Assembly (NCBI GenBank): GCA_002102555.1
Contig: MCFL01000024.1
Coordinates: 186,001-250,000, forward strand
From: Catenaria anguillulae PL171
Taxonomy: Eukaryota > Blastocladiomycota > Blastocladiomycetes > Blastocladiales > Catenariaceae
DNA: 64,000 bases
Direction: 5' to 3'
Position 1 is the first letter of the stretch. Every line of letters starts with the position of its first letter. The notes under the pieces were generated by a model that made no database searches, was not told where the DNA came from, and worked only from the letters and a program-made list of their open reading frames with translations. A program made the position numbers and the translations under genes. Of this stretch, positions 12,438-24,262 are shown one piece after another.

Positions 12438-14753
12438 AATGATCCACAAACCGTACCTTGGAGGTTTTCGAAACAGGAAAACAAATGTGATCTACTACAT
12501 GCAGCCACACAAACGCCAACTCCCATGCAAAAGCGAGCCTTGGTACTGTACAACGCGGCCAGTGTACTTTGGCAGTGGGCAAAGCAAAAGATCTGACTCG
12601 CCATTTACCACCCATTTCTCTCCTGATCGCATGATAGCTTCAAGGAGAAAAGTTTCATCGGGACGTCCAAACCAAGTACCTGCGCCATCGTTGTGCTCAG
12701 TCTGTTCGTGAGTCTGGTACCCAGATGGTTCGTCATTCTTCTCTGCAAGTATACATCCGACATCAGTACACTGTCGCTCAACTGTGTTCCGTCATTCAAC
12801 CTTCACAGCCACGGACGGACGTAATTCTCTCTACCGACAATGACAAGGTGATTGTTGCCCAAAAGTATGAAACTGCTGATGATCGGTGGGCATTTGTTAC
12901 CCGAAATGTATGTCTGATGCAAGAGGATTTCAAGGCGTGCGAGAAGCTGACCGTCTTGAGTGTGTGCTGCAGGTCATTGTGCTTCAGTGTTTTTTCCGCA
13001 AAATCCGAGCCATTCGTCGAGTGCGACTCATGCGTGAGGTCAAGGCCAAGCGCCAGCAAGCAGAGGAACAAGCGGGGAAAAGGCGTCAAGAGCTCACGGA
13101 ACGCCAACGGCGCAAGGAGATTGAGCGTCGTGTCCATCCGAAAACGCTCAAGGACTTTGCGCTCTTGTACAGTGGTCTCGAAAGTGCGTATTCTCTCCAA
13201 CGCGTGGAGTCACTCAACATTGATTGCTGTAACTGAGCCTCGCCGACGAATCCGCGTGACAGCTTGGCGCACGCAACAGGCGAAAAAGATCAATGCGACT
13301 CCCGGCTTGACGGCCGAAGAGCGGCAAGCCCGACTTGAAGAGCTGCTGAACCAGGAGGCAACTCTCATTCAACAGCTCGAAAATCTCAAGGTGGAGGCCC
13401 AAGAAGAATCTCGTCATCGGCGGACCAGCCGCTGGCTCGAACAGGTTTGTTTGTTTCATTCTTCCGTCTCCCGGCGTAATCAGGTCACTGATGCTCTCTT
13501 CTTTGTGTTTGCCACGACCTAGCTCGCTGGCTCAAAGGAATGGCCGTTGTCCAAGGGCGGAGTCGCTCATGTCGATACGCCAACAACATTGCGAGCTCGT
13601 GAGCTGCGAGACTTGTATTGCTCGCTGGCGGATCCATCGGGAAGCGTTGATGGTCGACTGCACACGCTCCTCCAAGTCAAGAATACGGTCAAGGAATACG
13701 ATTGCCCGTTGACGCAAGAGCTTGTAAAGCTCATCAATCGCGAAGGTGATTTATTGTGCCGTGGCCGTGATGGACCATGTTTGGATGGCCTTCGTCAGCG
13801 GATCAGTTCCCACTTTCTGCAGTTCATTTCGGTGCCCGAGTTTAATCCAGCGGCCGGTTTGACTCCGTTCCCGCACGCAGCCAACAGCGCTCAGAAGGTA
13901 TGTTGGGCTCCTAATCGGGATGCCTCAAGCTTGTATTTCTCCAGCATTCCATCCGTTACACGGCACTTGACAATGCCCACCTTTGTTTCCACAGTCAGCA
14001 ATCGTCGACAGCCAGTCGCACCAGATCTACATTTGCAAATCGTGCCACCGTTACCAACCGAGCACAAAATTTCACCTATCGACAACGGCCAACAATCTCG
14101 GCATTTGCAACTCTTGCCAAGACCAAAAGAACGCTGGGTCCAAGCGCCAGTGCGCAGACGAGTATGTCCGCATTCTCGCCGCTGCTCGCTTATCCGAGGC
14201 GGCGCTTGCCACATCGATCCTACCTAAGCATTTGCGCGGAGGTGGATCAACTGGCAGCGACACGGAAGGCACAATCAACACGATTGACAAGCTCGTCAAA
14301 AACATGCCATCTGGCCACCTGGATCAGGTGCTCATTGTGAATTATATGACCGAAGACGACGTCAGTCACATTGTTCAAGTCATTTGGAACGGCCATTCCG
14401 CCGTGTCAGGCAATCGACACTTGTCGCACTTGGTATTGGCTCGATGGGAACTTGACAAGCCCATGTCGCCATGGAACACGATCCTCTTGACAGTCGAGGA
14501 AGCACACACGCACTCGACAGTGTCGCGCGACAAGCTTTACTCGAGCGAGTTTGTGGCCAAGGTTCAAGCCAAGTTGGCGCTCGCGAGGAGGAAGTGGGCT
14601 AGGTTGGCAGAGCTCGAGTCGGCCATGGAGGTCCAACCGCTTGTACGCACGCGGCTTGCCGCAGACGAGCGCACGAATTCGCTCCCACCAATTGCCGTCC
14701 GTGATACCGTGGGCGTTGGGATTGGGTTGGTCGCTGCGTCTGGCGGAAAATGA
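12438..14753 (+). CDS. IQUB: IQ motif and ubiquitin-like domain-containing protein (IQUB), N-terminus missing
   Basis: Radial-spoke associated ciliary protein. The first recognisable exon has KPYLGGFRNRKT followed by HAATQTPTP, the family's G-G-[YF]-R and A-x-T-Q-T signatures. Between them the frame slips by one base near 12498. Introns: 12543-12637, 12908-12972, 13184-13262, 13445-13522 and 13898-13994, all GT-AG and in phase. Exon 2 has DVQTKY, ESGTQM and VIVAQKYETADD. Exon 3 has the IQ motif (VIVLQCFFRKIRAIRR) and LKDFALLYSGLE. Exon 4 has a Glu-rich helix (LEELLNQEATLIQQLE). The last exon has a zinc-ribbon-like C-x2-C pair (IYICKSCHRYQPS, GICNSCQDQK) and a conserved YMTEDDVSHIV region. Stop at 14751-14753. 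The frame is open at 12438 after a TTAG acceptor, so upstream exons are expected. Matches animal IQUB in domain order. Confidence 0.88.
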
Positions 14754-14959
14754 GATTGAGAACCAATCATTCAGCTCAGTAATGATCGAGCCAATTCGTT
14801 TCTTGTGCCATGTTACCATATATTCATGCTCGTCATGCCTACTCGTGGCGTTGACCGAAACATAACTCGCAGAAGACAAAAGACGCAAGAAAAAAAAAAA
14901 CCGGCCAATGGCCACACTCTATCGGTATCTGTGGAAGGTGAAAAAGATAAGAGTTCAAG
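14754..14959. other. Convergent spacer with an A-rich tract
   Basis: 206 bases between two gene ends. Contains an A run of about ten at 14890-14899. No gene seen. Confidence 0.4.
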
Positions 14960-17089
14960 TTAAGCGCCAGGGCGAGGCTGTGACGAAGGTGAGGCCTGGT
15001 GTTGCGCTCCAATGGGCGGCAAATCCACGTCGCCGTCGATTTCCGCCATTCGCAGTCGCCCATTGCTCGCCGCGCTGAGCTGCTGTGCGCTGCCTAAAGC
15101 AGTGCTCGTTGGCGCTGGGGCATTTAACCCACTGACTGCAGAGTCCCGCTCAAGGGTGACTTGCTGTGGCGTCATGTTCCCACCCGATGATGAAGTGCCA
15201 AGCGTGGAGGATGATCTGACGGTTGAGGAAGTACAACAGCAGGAGTTAGGAAACGGGAAACAGACTCGGACAAAAATTACCAACAAATGCAACGCACGCT
15301 GCTGATGATGCGGTTGACAATTCTGGGGGCATTACCTCTGTGGTTGCTGTGGATCGCAATGACCGGGCATATTTGAGACCGCATGCGTTGCACAAGGTCC
15401 TTTGACCGTCTGGACCTCTGAGAAAACAAAGCATGAAATGAATAGATGAATGAGTCATTGCTAAGGGCTGGTTTGGATCTTGGAACGTAATCCACACCTT
15501 CGCCATTCAGGAGACTCAGTCTTTGAGCACCTTGCACAACGCATACCAGGCTCCGGCGGCTCCTTGAGGCGGCGGCTCCCAGCATTTCGTAACCCAAGCC
15601 CTTGCATGGGGTCGCTGATCGGGTTGTTCATCACGGGTGGCACTGCTCGGAAAGACGCAGTCGTGAGAGACGTGTGGAATCCCCGGCGAGGAGCGGCAAA
15701 TAGGTCGTCGAGTGATGATAAGTCAATTTCGCCTGTAGCTGACAAAGTACTGACCCGAGCCTCGGGTTGGGTCATGGCCTGCGACGAACGAGGTGTTGCA
15801 GCCACGACGTGAACCACTGGTGGCTGAGCTGCCGATACCGTGAGACTGGGGGTTGGAATTGACGGAGGATCTGATGTTGGCAATTGCCCAAGCGAAGAGC
15901 GGGACGAATCGACTGTATCGTCATTCCGATTTCTCTGGATAATGTTGGCGAGCAGCTCGCGCTGACGTCGCGCAATGCGAAAGAGCTCAGACGTTGAATG
16001 CGAGCGCCGAACAAGAACAATGGCTGGCGACGCGGTAGTGAATGGGAGAGACATGGGGATTGATGGCCCTGATGATGATGAGCGAGGCATCGAATGCAGA
16101 GTTGAGGTAGGCAGAGTGAACGAATACGGAGCATCCAAGAATGCAGGTGTAGAGTTCCACGATGTGGAGTCTACCGGGAGCTCCCGCCACGGGAACTGGT
16201 GCGTCCTCGCGACGCCGGGCGACCCGGTGCGCGGAAAATGGGTGACGGTGGAGGAGGTGGATACGTAGCCTGAGCTGGCATTGATGTGCTGAGCGCCACG
16301 AGATCCAACATCGGCGAGGCAATGCGAGAAGTTGCCGACGTCGGCCCTGGCGGTGAAGCGATTTCGATATCGAGGGCTGACGAGCACGGGAAGAGGTGGT
16401 GGTGCGAGTTCCAAGTCGGTCACGGTACATGGAGCTGCATTTTGCGGACCAGAGACGCTAGTCCATGCGATCCTTCGCTCGAGTTGGACCCGTTCGACGA
16501 CAGTGAACCTGACTTGAAAAACGACCTCAACGGGCTGGGCATGGAGAGCGTTTCCGGATCCAACGTGGCAACATCCACCTCCTCTGCGTGACTGGCGCAA
16601 CCAGCTTGGCAAATGTTGGTTTGCATCGCCAGCAAGATTCCATCAATGAGGCGAAGGCACCATCCTGAGCGAGGACCAAGCGATGTCCGCACTACGACGG
16701 GCTTGAATAGTGGACCATGCGATTCCCTAGTAGTGGAATTGCGGGCGCGGTATGAGCGGCCAGGCAGCTCTGTCACATTGTGCAACAGCGATTGGATTGC
16801 CAAAAGCACGCCAGAGTCTAAATGGTCCCCATCGAGTACATGCGATGGTTGCGCATTGAGAGCGAATGAAGAGAAATGGATTCTAGGGACTGGTAAAGGG
16901 TTCGAAGTGGAAGGCGACTTGCCCAAAGACATTGCGGACGCATCCTGAAGTGGCCGGCTCGCAACGACAAAGTCCAACGGCTGCGGACAAGGCGACGAGC
17001 CGGGCCGGGGGACGGTGTGTGGAGCATGGGCAAGGGCGTGTGAGAGTAAATCGGAAACCGTCGAGCACAGCCAAAACTGTCATCGGCAA
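14960..17089 (-). CDS. GATA-type zinc-finger transcription factor (C-x2-C-x18-C-x2-C class)
   Basis: Sequence-specific nuclear DNA-binding protein. The finger reads CARCSKTESPEWRR then GPDGQRTLCNACGL, with 18 residues between the Cys pairs, the spacing of white-collar-like and other X18 fungal GATA factors. A phase-2 intron (15418-15497, 80 nt) splits the finger after Glu-Trp-Arg. Upstream are about 500 residues rich in Ser, Pro and Thr with a basic helix (LFRIARRQRELLANIIQRN), in frames 16977-16420 and 16430-15461 that must be joined by introns. Downstream, a short Ser-rich tail ends at TAA 14960-14962. The intron before it appears to run from GTAATG to CCGTCAG, but the phase does not fit by one base. 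The true start is not resolved. Coding-looking sequence continues upstream to about 17860 (see next entry). No PAS domain is recognised, so a white collar assignment would be speculative. Confidence 0.8.
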
Positions 17090-17209
17090 GGGTCCAGTCA
17101 GTCAACATTGGTTCTTGCTGTGATGCAGGCATAATGCGTGCATGGCTGAATGACCGAATGTCTTCCATACCAAACTGGATTGAACACCGGATCGCTGACT
17201 GGATGGTCT

Positions 17210-17862
17210 AGTTGCGAAAGGAATACAGGGTTACAAGAATGCGATTGCGAAGATCAGATGGAAATTCAAGCGCGAAACAACGTACGCTGTACTGACAGTG
17301 ATACAAGCCATACTCTGCGGCCGCTCGATAGACATTCGGCATGCGTGGATTGCACTGATTCTCCTTGCGATTGGGAAGTTGACGGATATCGAAGTGCGGC
17401 AGGTTGTTGATGGTATAACGCGACCCTGAAGTCGTAACACGTCAGGTGAGAGAGACTTGGCAGTGAGTGAAAAAGACTCGAGCTGGTTCGAGGATGGCGA
17501 GTGTGGCCGGTGCCAAGTGACTTTTCTGTCACCATGTACGTCATATAGAGCACGCCACGCTGGTTGCGAATCACCAAGAGGGCAGGATGTATGCTGCATT
17601 GTTTGTACCTGATGTGTGTCGGCGGTGGCCGATGTGGCAGGACATGGGTGCCGGCGACCGAATCAAGGTTCAGCAATCGGATTCGTGGACCATTCCAATT
17701 GCTGGGAAGGATCAGTGAGCCGGTGTCATCAACAAAGAAAACTGCACATATTGGATGCTCGGAGTTGGCAATAGTCGAAGGGGTCAAACCTGGGAATGAA
17801 GTGGTATTGCCCGGGCGCGGCGCCTCGCCAGCCATTTGCGCTGCTGAGATAAAATGCAACAA
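17210..17862 (-). other. Coding-like block, probably upstream exons of the GATA gene or a separate gene
   Basis: Minus-strand frames here look like protein rather than chance. One (17862-17500) contains HPICAVFFVDDTGSLILPS and ALLVIRNQRGVLYMT. Another (about 17425-17212) contains NNLPHFDIRQLPN and AAAEYGLYHCQYSV. A third further down (about 17110-16980) contains LLSHALAHAPHTVP and runs into the GATA frame. Plausible donors (GTACAT near 17525) and acceptors (CTTCAG near 17430) exist, but phases do not all agree. I do not recognise a domain. The orientation matches the GATA gene and there is no obvious promoter between them. Confidence 0.35.
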
Positions 17863-18951
17863 CTGGGGGCTATTGGTGATGGAGCTTGTCAGGAGCGGTG
17901 GGACGAGCAGGGGGTTGCTTGTGCTCGATTAGGAACCTACGGACCTTTGAGTGTGAAACGATCTGATCAAGATCTGAATGGCTGCACCGAAAGGGTGCGC
18001 AAAGTCTCTGTGAGTCGCTGGACGAATTGCATTACGTGTGTGTAGCTCGTCAGTGCGAACTTGTAAATGATAGAAGAAGCAAAGCAACTTTCGGCAACTG
18101 CGGTTGATTGTGCGATTTGGCGGCCAAGGTGGGTCGTCTGATACCGACGTTCGAATCAAGGTGCTGGCGGCGAATTCTCGACTCGGGTTTACGAGTTATC
18201 GTCCTACCCAACACTGGAGCCTTAGGGTCGAAGGAGGTGCGATTGATTGCTGGTTTGCGAGGTGGCAGCGTCGTGAGCTACGTGCAAGTGTATCCTATTT
18301 CCTCTCAATGCGGTGTATATGCAGTGAACCCTCTCTGTCCGCGGCCTCTCCCTGTCACTGCGGGCGGCAGAGCCGAACAATCATGATGAGATCATGAGAA
18401 AATAATCAACGTCTGACAGGTTTCGTCATTCACACGTTATTAATCTACATGTGACTGTGGGCGGATACTAAACTGCAACTGTGTGTCTGTGACCGAAAGG
18501 AACCCCCAGCTGGCCCCAGGACCGTCAGACTTGAGGGGGAGAAAAGTGGAAAAGGGGCTGCACGAGGAGCAAAGAAATCACAGCATGACATTCCAGGCAA
18601 TGAGACCGATTTCCGTGCTTTTGGGAAACGGGACTGTGTTTGTTTTCCTGCCCGTGAGCATTGTGGCTGGAAGAATGTAGATTTAAAACAGGGCGTGAGG
18701 TCGAGATGTGAATGGCGGCCAAGGTCCAGTTTAAAATAACGCCAAAGCCTTTACACTGACACCTGTTAATCACCCAGGAAACCAATGGATATCATGGCAC
18801 AACGCTCCAACGCCACCCAGAGCAGCACAGGCCCACGACCTACCTTGGCGAAATTTCCTGCGCAGTCGTTCCCCGAGCCTGCTTCGTCTTTGCCAACTCA
18901 CATTCCGTATCGGTTGGCTCAACCTCATTCGCCACGAGCAACTTTCTCGAA
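17863..18951. other. Long region with no resolved gene
   Basis: About 1.1 kb upstream of both the GATA region (-) and the aldo-keto reductase (+), so a divergent promoter region. Short open frames on both strands (18108-18386 +, 17929-18159 -) match nothing I know. Confidence 0.3.
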
Positions 18952-20686
18952 ATGCCCAAAATCCTTCGATCTGCAAACCATCAATCCCAAAGCGCCCGAA
19001 AATGGCTCCAGGTCGACAGCACTCGGTCCACTCGTCTCCCAGCTATTGGAATAGGTACATGGGGGGCCAATAGCGTCGACGAGCTGTCCGAAGCAATCCT
19101 TTGGGCACTCAAAGTTGGATACCGCCACATTGATACCGCTTGGGTGTATGACCATGCCGAAGCTGCGATCGGCGTGGCATTGGCGAAATGGAACGAGCAA
19201 CGGCGGCGGTCTTTAGGAGACGGCCATATACAAGTCCACGTTGCAGCAAACAAGGGCTTTGCCAATGACGCGGTTTTCATCACGACAAAGTTATGGGCAA
19301 CCCACATGCAGCCAGGTTCGTTGCCATGATTCCCAAAAATCGACTTTCCCTCTTCTGCTTTTGTGCTTTTCTGCTTTTTCTGCTTGACGTGCTTGTGATT
19401 TTCGTTGTTGGCGCTTGCGTTACTTGTCCACGCATGGGTCCACCGCTGTTCGCAACCACCACCTGACCGTGTGCCGTATGAAGATGTTGTCTCACGCCTT
19501 CAATTATTTTCTGTGCACCTTGACTCATTGCGCACTATCAGATCGCGTATTGCCCGCGGTTCAGAAATCATTGGACCGCATGGGCGTGGAGCACATTGAC
19601 CTGCTCCTCATTCACTGGCCGATTCCATTGGTCCACTCCGGAAACGATGGGGACACGAATCCAGTTGGAGCGGACGGCAAGGCGCTAACTGACGAGCAGG
19701 TTTCAATTCTGGACACATGGCGGGCAATGGAGGTGCCTTTTCAATCATTTTTCCTCGTTTCGATTTCTTTCGCCCAAACCCCTCTCGAACTCGCCCCCAG
19801 ACCCACGACTGATATTGGACAGCTGAGGGGACCTTGATGCTCACCTTCCTCCTTTCAATCCCACATTCGAATTCGCAGCAACTCGTGATGACTGGTCTGG
19901 TACACCACATTGGCATTTCCAACGCAACGATTCCGCTCATTCAGCAAATCATCGACCATTGCCGCATTCGGCCCGCCGCCGTTCAGGTATGGATTCCGGC
20001 TTTCGCATCCGTTCCCTCTCGTATCACATCATGTTACTATGTGGGGCCTGGCCCAGCCAAAACGTCCCTGGCCCACATGGACCACTTGGCGCGACCAACC
20101 TCCACCAATCACGTCATGTCGAATTTACTGGGTGCCAACGCGACGCGCCGATCCGGTCCGCTCGTGCAAGATGGGTTGGCGCTTACACCTCATTTCCTCT
20201 TTAATCCAGAATGAAATGCACCCGTACCTACAACAATCGGACGTGGTCGACTTTTGCCATGCGAACGGCATTGTCCCCATCGCTTACAGCCCGCTTGGCT
20301 CACCTGGTAAGCTTGCACGAGATCCCATCTCCATGATCCTCACAGCTCACACAAACGAACCCATTCTCATCATAGGCGCCTCGCTTCCTCCCCTTTCCTC
20401 CTCCACCCCGCCGGCTCCCAAACTCCTGACCGACCCCACACTCGTCGCGCTCGCCGCCCGCCACTCATGCTCCACTGCGCAAATCGCGCTCTCATGGGCC
20501 GTCCAGCGCGGCACGTGTGTGATTCCCAAGTCCACCAACCTTGCGCGGCTCGAGGAAAACTTGCGATTGGTTGAGTTGACGGCCGACGACATGGATGCGA
20601 TCAAGCAGGTTGGCGAGCAAACTCGGTGGCGGTGCTTTGATCCGCGGGTCCTTTTTGGGTGCGATCTGTTCAACGAGGACGGATGA
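18952..20686 (+). CDS. Aldo-keto reductase
   Basis: Cytosolic NADPH-dependent reductase of aldehydes or ketones with a TIM-barrel fold. ATG at 18952 is the first in frame and gives a short lead into LPAIGIGTWG. The catalytic tetrad is visible: Asp and Tyr in HIDTAWVYDHAEA, Lys in FITTKLW and His in LLLIHWP. The cofactor-binding end has IPKSTNLARLEENL and ELTADDM, as in the family. Five exons, with introns at 19316-19541 (226 nt), 19733-19878 (146), 19987-20209 (223) and 20307-20375 (69), all GT-AG and in phase. Three of these are unusually long for this window. Stop at 20684-20686. About 350 residues. The substrate cannot be told from sequence. Confidence 0.92.
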
Positions 20687-21588
20687 GATGTGGCAGCAAT
20701 GTCCGCTACACAAGAGAAACGAGGGGATGTGACTAGCGATGTGTGCGGCGAGCGCGGGCGTGCGTATTTGGACTGCAATGTGGGAATGTGCTTGTATGTT
20801 CGAGAATAATGTACACAGCGTCACACCATTGTTGACATCGCATTGCTTCTGATGCACTTGGATTCAGGATGAGTCCACACGAAGAAAGCAAATCTGCGAG
20901 AAATTCGCACAAATCATCCGATCACGAGAGACTGTCCGCAGCACGACGCCCGTGCGCCAATTGTGACGCTGTCGGGTTACCTCCGCCCGTGGCCTGTTGA
21001 GCATTGCCATGTAAGATAGGATTGGTGTATGCCAATGCCCAGCATCAAGTCTTTTACCTTCCCGCTCGCAAATCCTCAATGTGCGCAGGTCGGATGCCTT
21101 GGCGTATTCAATCTATATCCAAGCACATGTGTATTGGAGCCTCAGGCACCGCAGCAAAATGGAGCCCGACGAAAAGGGGGCAGTGTAAGGACCAAGGGAG
21201 GGAACAGACGCCGCGTTCCTGGCATGGGTACGATGAGTCACTTGGACTGATCGCTCGATCCTGTAAACATGGTGCACGGGACTAAGAGTTAGTTCCCGTC
21301 ACATGTGTCAACAGCCGCAGCTGCGTATTTGGCGCATGTAATGCAGGTCCATCTAATGCTGGCAGCCGCCCAGTCGCAGGTGAAGCCGTCTTGCGAGCAA
21401 TTGTCACCAGCCAGCATAATCGCACACTCAGTCGAATGAAAGACGCAAAAGCAGCAAGGCAATGACGGCTAAATACATACAGTGGGGAGGAATAACGACA
21501 GACAAAGCTATGTGACGAATGTAGGGTGGCAAGAGGAGACAAAAACAACGCGCAAGTCGGAACAAACGAGTGTGAGAAAAGTGGCCAA
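20687..21588. other. Convergent intergenic region, no gene seen
   Basis: About 900 bases between the aldo-keto reductase (+) and the NADH dehydrogenase (-). Open frames on both strands are short and none resembles a family. The minus-strand frame 21282-21588 is only the read-through past the dehydrogenase stop. Confidence 0.35.
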
Positions 21589-23614
21589 TCACTCGCGCGA
21601 AATGTCCCGCCCGAAAATCTTCTCCTTGGTCCAGTCAAAGGCAACGAGGGTCTTGTTCCGCAACGTGAAGAGATTGGATAAGTATGCTGATTCAGGAGAA
21701 TACGGGAGCGAGTCAGCACGGCTCTCGGCATAGACACACGACCAGGTAATGTGAACGTACCACTCCTCCAGAACAAGTAACTCTGGTATCCCGAAAAGCT
21801 CATCTGCTTGCCAATGATGGGTACCTCGACATCCGACACGCCGCGCTCGTCGCCAATGTACGCCAGCGTGGCGCGATGCTTGTACGTGAATGGCGGACAA
21901 CTCGCAAGAATGTCCTTGCCCGTGCGCTCCGTGAGCGCCATGTCATTGAACTGACGCGCAAGGTACGCGCCCTCTTGCGACGCGACCTGTGCCGTTGGCG
22001 CAAACTTGGTTGCCGTGCAATCGCCCAACGCCCAAATGTCCTTGACGCCCACGACGCGCAAGTAGTCGTCGACCATGATGCCGCGGCGGTTTGGTTTGCT
22101 CCTTGATCTTGGCCATAAAGTCCTTGATGACTGGGCGGGCAGTGTTACCTGTGGCCCACACAAGCATGCCGTCTGCGGGGAGAGTTGGACCACCAAGGGG
22201 GTCAGTCAAGGCGATAAACGCACGAGCGAATCGAATCAATAACGTACATGGCAGCACGCGCTTATTGCCCTCCTTGTCTGCAACAACCAACTCGCGCTCC
22301 TTGACCTCCTTGACGGCCGTGTTGTTCAGCAAGTCAATCTTCATGTCCTTGAAACTCTTTTCCGTGTACTCAATCATGTCCCTCGAGAACATGGGCAGCA
22401 CATTGGGCAGGGCCTCAATGAGCGTGATTTGCACCTTGGGCGTCATCTCGGGATACCACTTGTTGACCTCGTCCTGGATAAAGTCGTGCAACTCGCCCGC
22501 ATACTCGATGCCGGTGGGCCCACCGCCAACAACGACAAGGTGCAAAAGACGCTTGATTTCGTCCTCGGGCTGGCCGGGGAAGGCGGCCGTTTCGATGCAG
22601 TCCATGAGCCGCGTGCGAATCTTTTTTGCGTCCCACAATTCTAAGCGGATTCAATATCCAGCGAGTCAGTACCTTGTTGCTCCACGGCCATGGTGCAACC
22701 ACGACAACGCACCCTTCAAGAACAAGCCATACTCCCGGACACCCTTGATGCCAAACGTCTGTGACTCTGCGCCCACGGCCACAACCAGGTAATCGTACGG
22801 GATGCGTGTCTTTTCGACCTTGCCCTTGATTTCACCACTGTCGTAAATTTCCACCGTCTTGGATTTTGGGTCAATGTCGGTAGCCTCGGCTTCCACAAAT
22901 TTGGCGCCAAACGGCTTGAACCGCAAAAAGTACTTGATGGGCGTGATGATGGACCGTGATTCGAGCGAGCCCGTTGTGACTGAAGGAAGTAGCGGGGTGA
23001 AGAGGAAAAAGTTCTGTTGTTGTTTGGTGCCAACCGCGAGTCATTGAGTAAGCGTTTCGCGGAACAGACTTGTGAAAGCAACATCGAGGAGCAAGCGTAC
23101 GCGGGGAGAAACAACAATGGCCTGGTACTCTGAGGTATCGAGGCGGCGCAAGAACGAAATGGCGCCCCATCCGGTTCCCAGCACAACCACCCTATCAATT
23201 GAGTGCTCAAGCCGGTCAGTCTACCCTCGCTTCTCTCCCAATCGATTCCAAACCAGGATGCCGAACATACGTCTTCTTGTTCGGATCGGGCTCCTGCTGC
23301 TCGAGCGGATGCGTCCGATACACAACGAGCCCAGCAACCAGGCCCATGGTACCTAGTCCGACGGCCGTCCACTTGAGCTTGCGCCAAGCGCCCGAGCCGC
23401 GCTTCTTCTTATTCTTGTTGTTGTCGTCACCTCCGGCAGGCGTGGGCGAGGGCGCTGCGGTTGCGCCCGCAACTGCATCTGACGCGGCCGTCGCAGACTT
23501 GTCCGAGAAGGATCGTGTGAGCGAGGCCGGGCGCCAGGCACGTGGGGCGGCAAGGGCCGATCGTTGGCTGGTAGCGGAGAGCACAAGGCGGGCGGAGCGG
23601 GCGGCGGTAAACAT
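21589..23614 (-). CDS. NDE1: Alternative (type II) NADH:ubiquinone oxidoreductase, mitochondrial, external type
   Basis: Single-subunit, rotenone-insensitive NADH dehydrogenase that passes electrons to ubiquinone without pumping protons. ATG 23614 starts a mitochondrial presequence rich in Arg, Ser and Ala, followed by a linker and one hydrophobic segment (VGLGTMGLVAGLVVY), the arrangement of enzymes facing the intermembrane space. The FAD-binding motif is VVVLGTGWGAISFLRRL. The NADH-binding motif is HLVVVGGGPTGIEYAGEL. LGDCTATKFAPTAQVASQEG and GYQSYLFWRS are the quinone-side signatures. Six exons, with introns at 23192-23270, 23014-23100, 22641-22712, 22173-22247 and 21687-21760, all in phase. 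The frame slips at the T run 22090-22092 (one base too many) between KIKEQT and NRRGIMVDD. No EF-hand insertion is present. Stop follows GRDISRE at 21589-21591. Confidence 0.93.
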
Positions 23615-24262
23615 GATGGGAGGGTAAACTGATGTGTGTGACGAGAAGCGATGTGATGCAAACACGGCCGGCGATCGGGATGGTCGATGGTGGTCGGAAG
23701 GTTCGGATGGGGAGGCGATGAGTGGAAGGGCTGTGGTGCTCGTTGGCTAGCAATTAATGGTAGTTTTCATCCGGTGAACATGCATGGGGTAATGCTGCAG
23801 TCGTGAGCAGAGAAGATGCAAATGGATGAGGACAAGTCCAAGTCGGCAGGGACGACGGCGGCTCTCTGACGCTCTTGAAGGATATGGGTCCAATCCGATC
23901 CGTCAAGTTGTTTGTGTATGTGCGTGGCCGTGTGGGTCCTCGTACCGGCTTATCGTCATGTGACTCTCTATCAATAACATCCCAGGTACCGGTGTGTCCA
24001 CCGACGGCCGTGAGCCTCGGCCCATTTTTCCCATTTCCCTCGCTTCGAATTCCAGACAGGTAAGGCAGGAGGGTCTGAAAATAGTGTGTGACGACCAATC
24101 ACGTTTCATCGACGCGTTTTCTGAGCACGCGTTTGCCTTCGATAAACAAAGAGGGGATAAGATACAAGTGGACCAGGTGCGGACAGACACACTTCGGACA
24201 CATAAAGGACGACCGACCATGTTCATTGTCACAATACGTGCAAGAATCCAGCTCGGCAACTG
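23615..24262. other. Intergenic region between the NADH dehydrogenase and XRCC4-like genes
   Basis: About 650 bases between the dehydrogenase start (-) and the XRCC4-like 3' end (-), so it contains the dehydrogenase promoter. No TATA box or other element stands out, and no credible gene is seen. Confidence 0.35.

Noticed and set aside
11877-12449. 190-codon minus-strand frame opposite the IQUB upstream region
   Set aside because: Considered as a gene, but it overlaps the expected IQUB N-terminal exons and resembles no family.
18100-18170. B-box-like GTTCGAATC suggesting a tRNA
   Set aside because: The flanking bases do not pair into a T-stem and no acceptor or anticodon stem can be drawn.
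21282-21588. Possible longer C-terminus of the NADH dehydrogenase
   Set aside because: The conserved C-terminus ends in the exon 21686-21589; the longer frame is read-through past the last donor.
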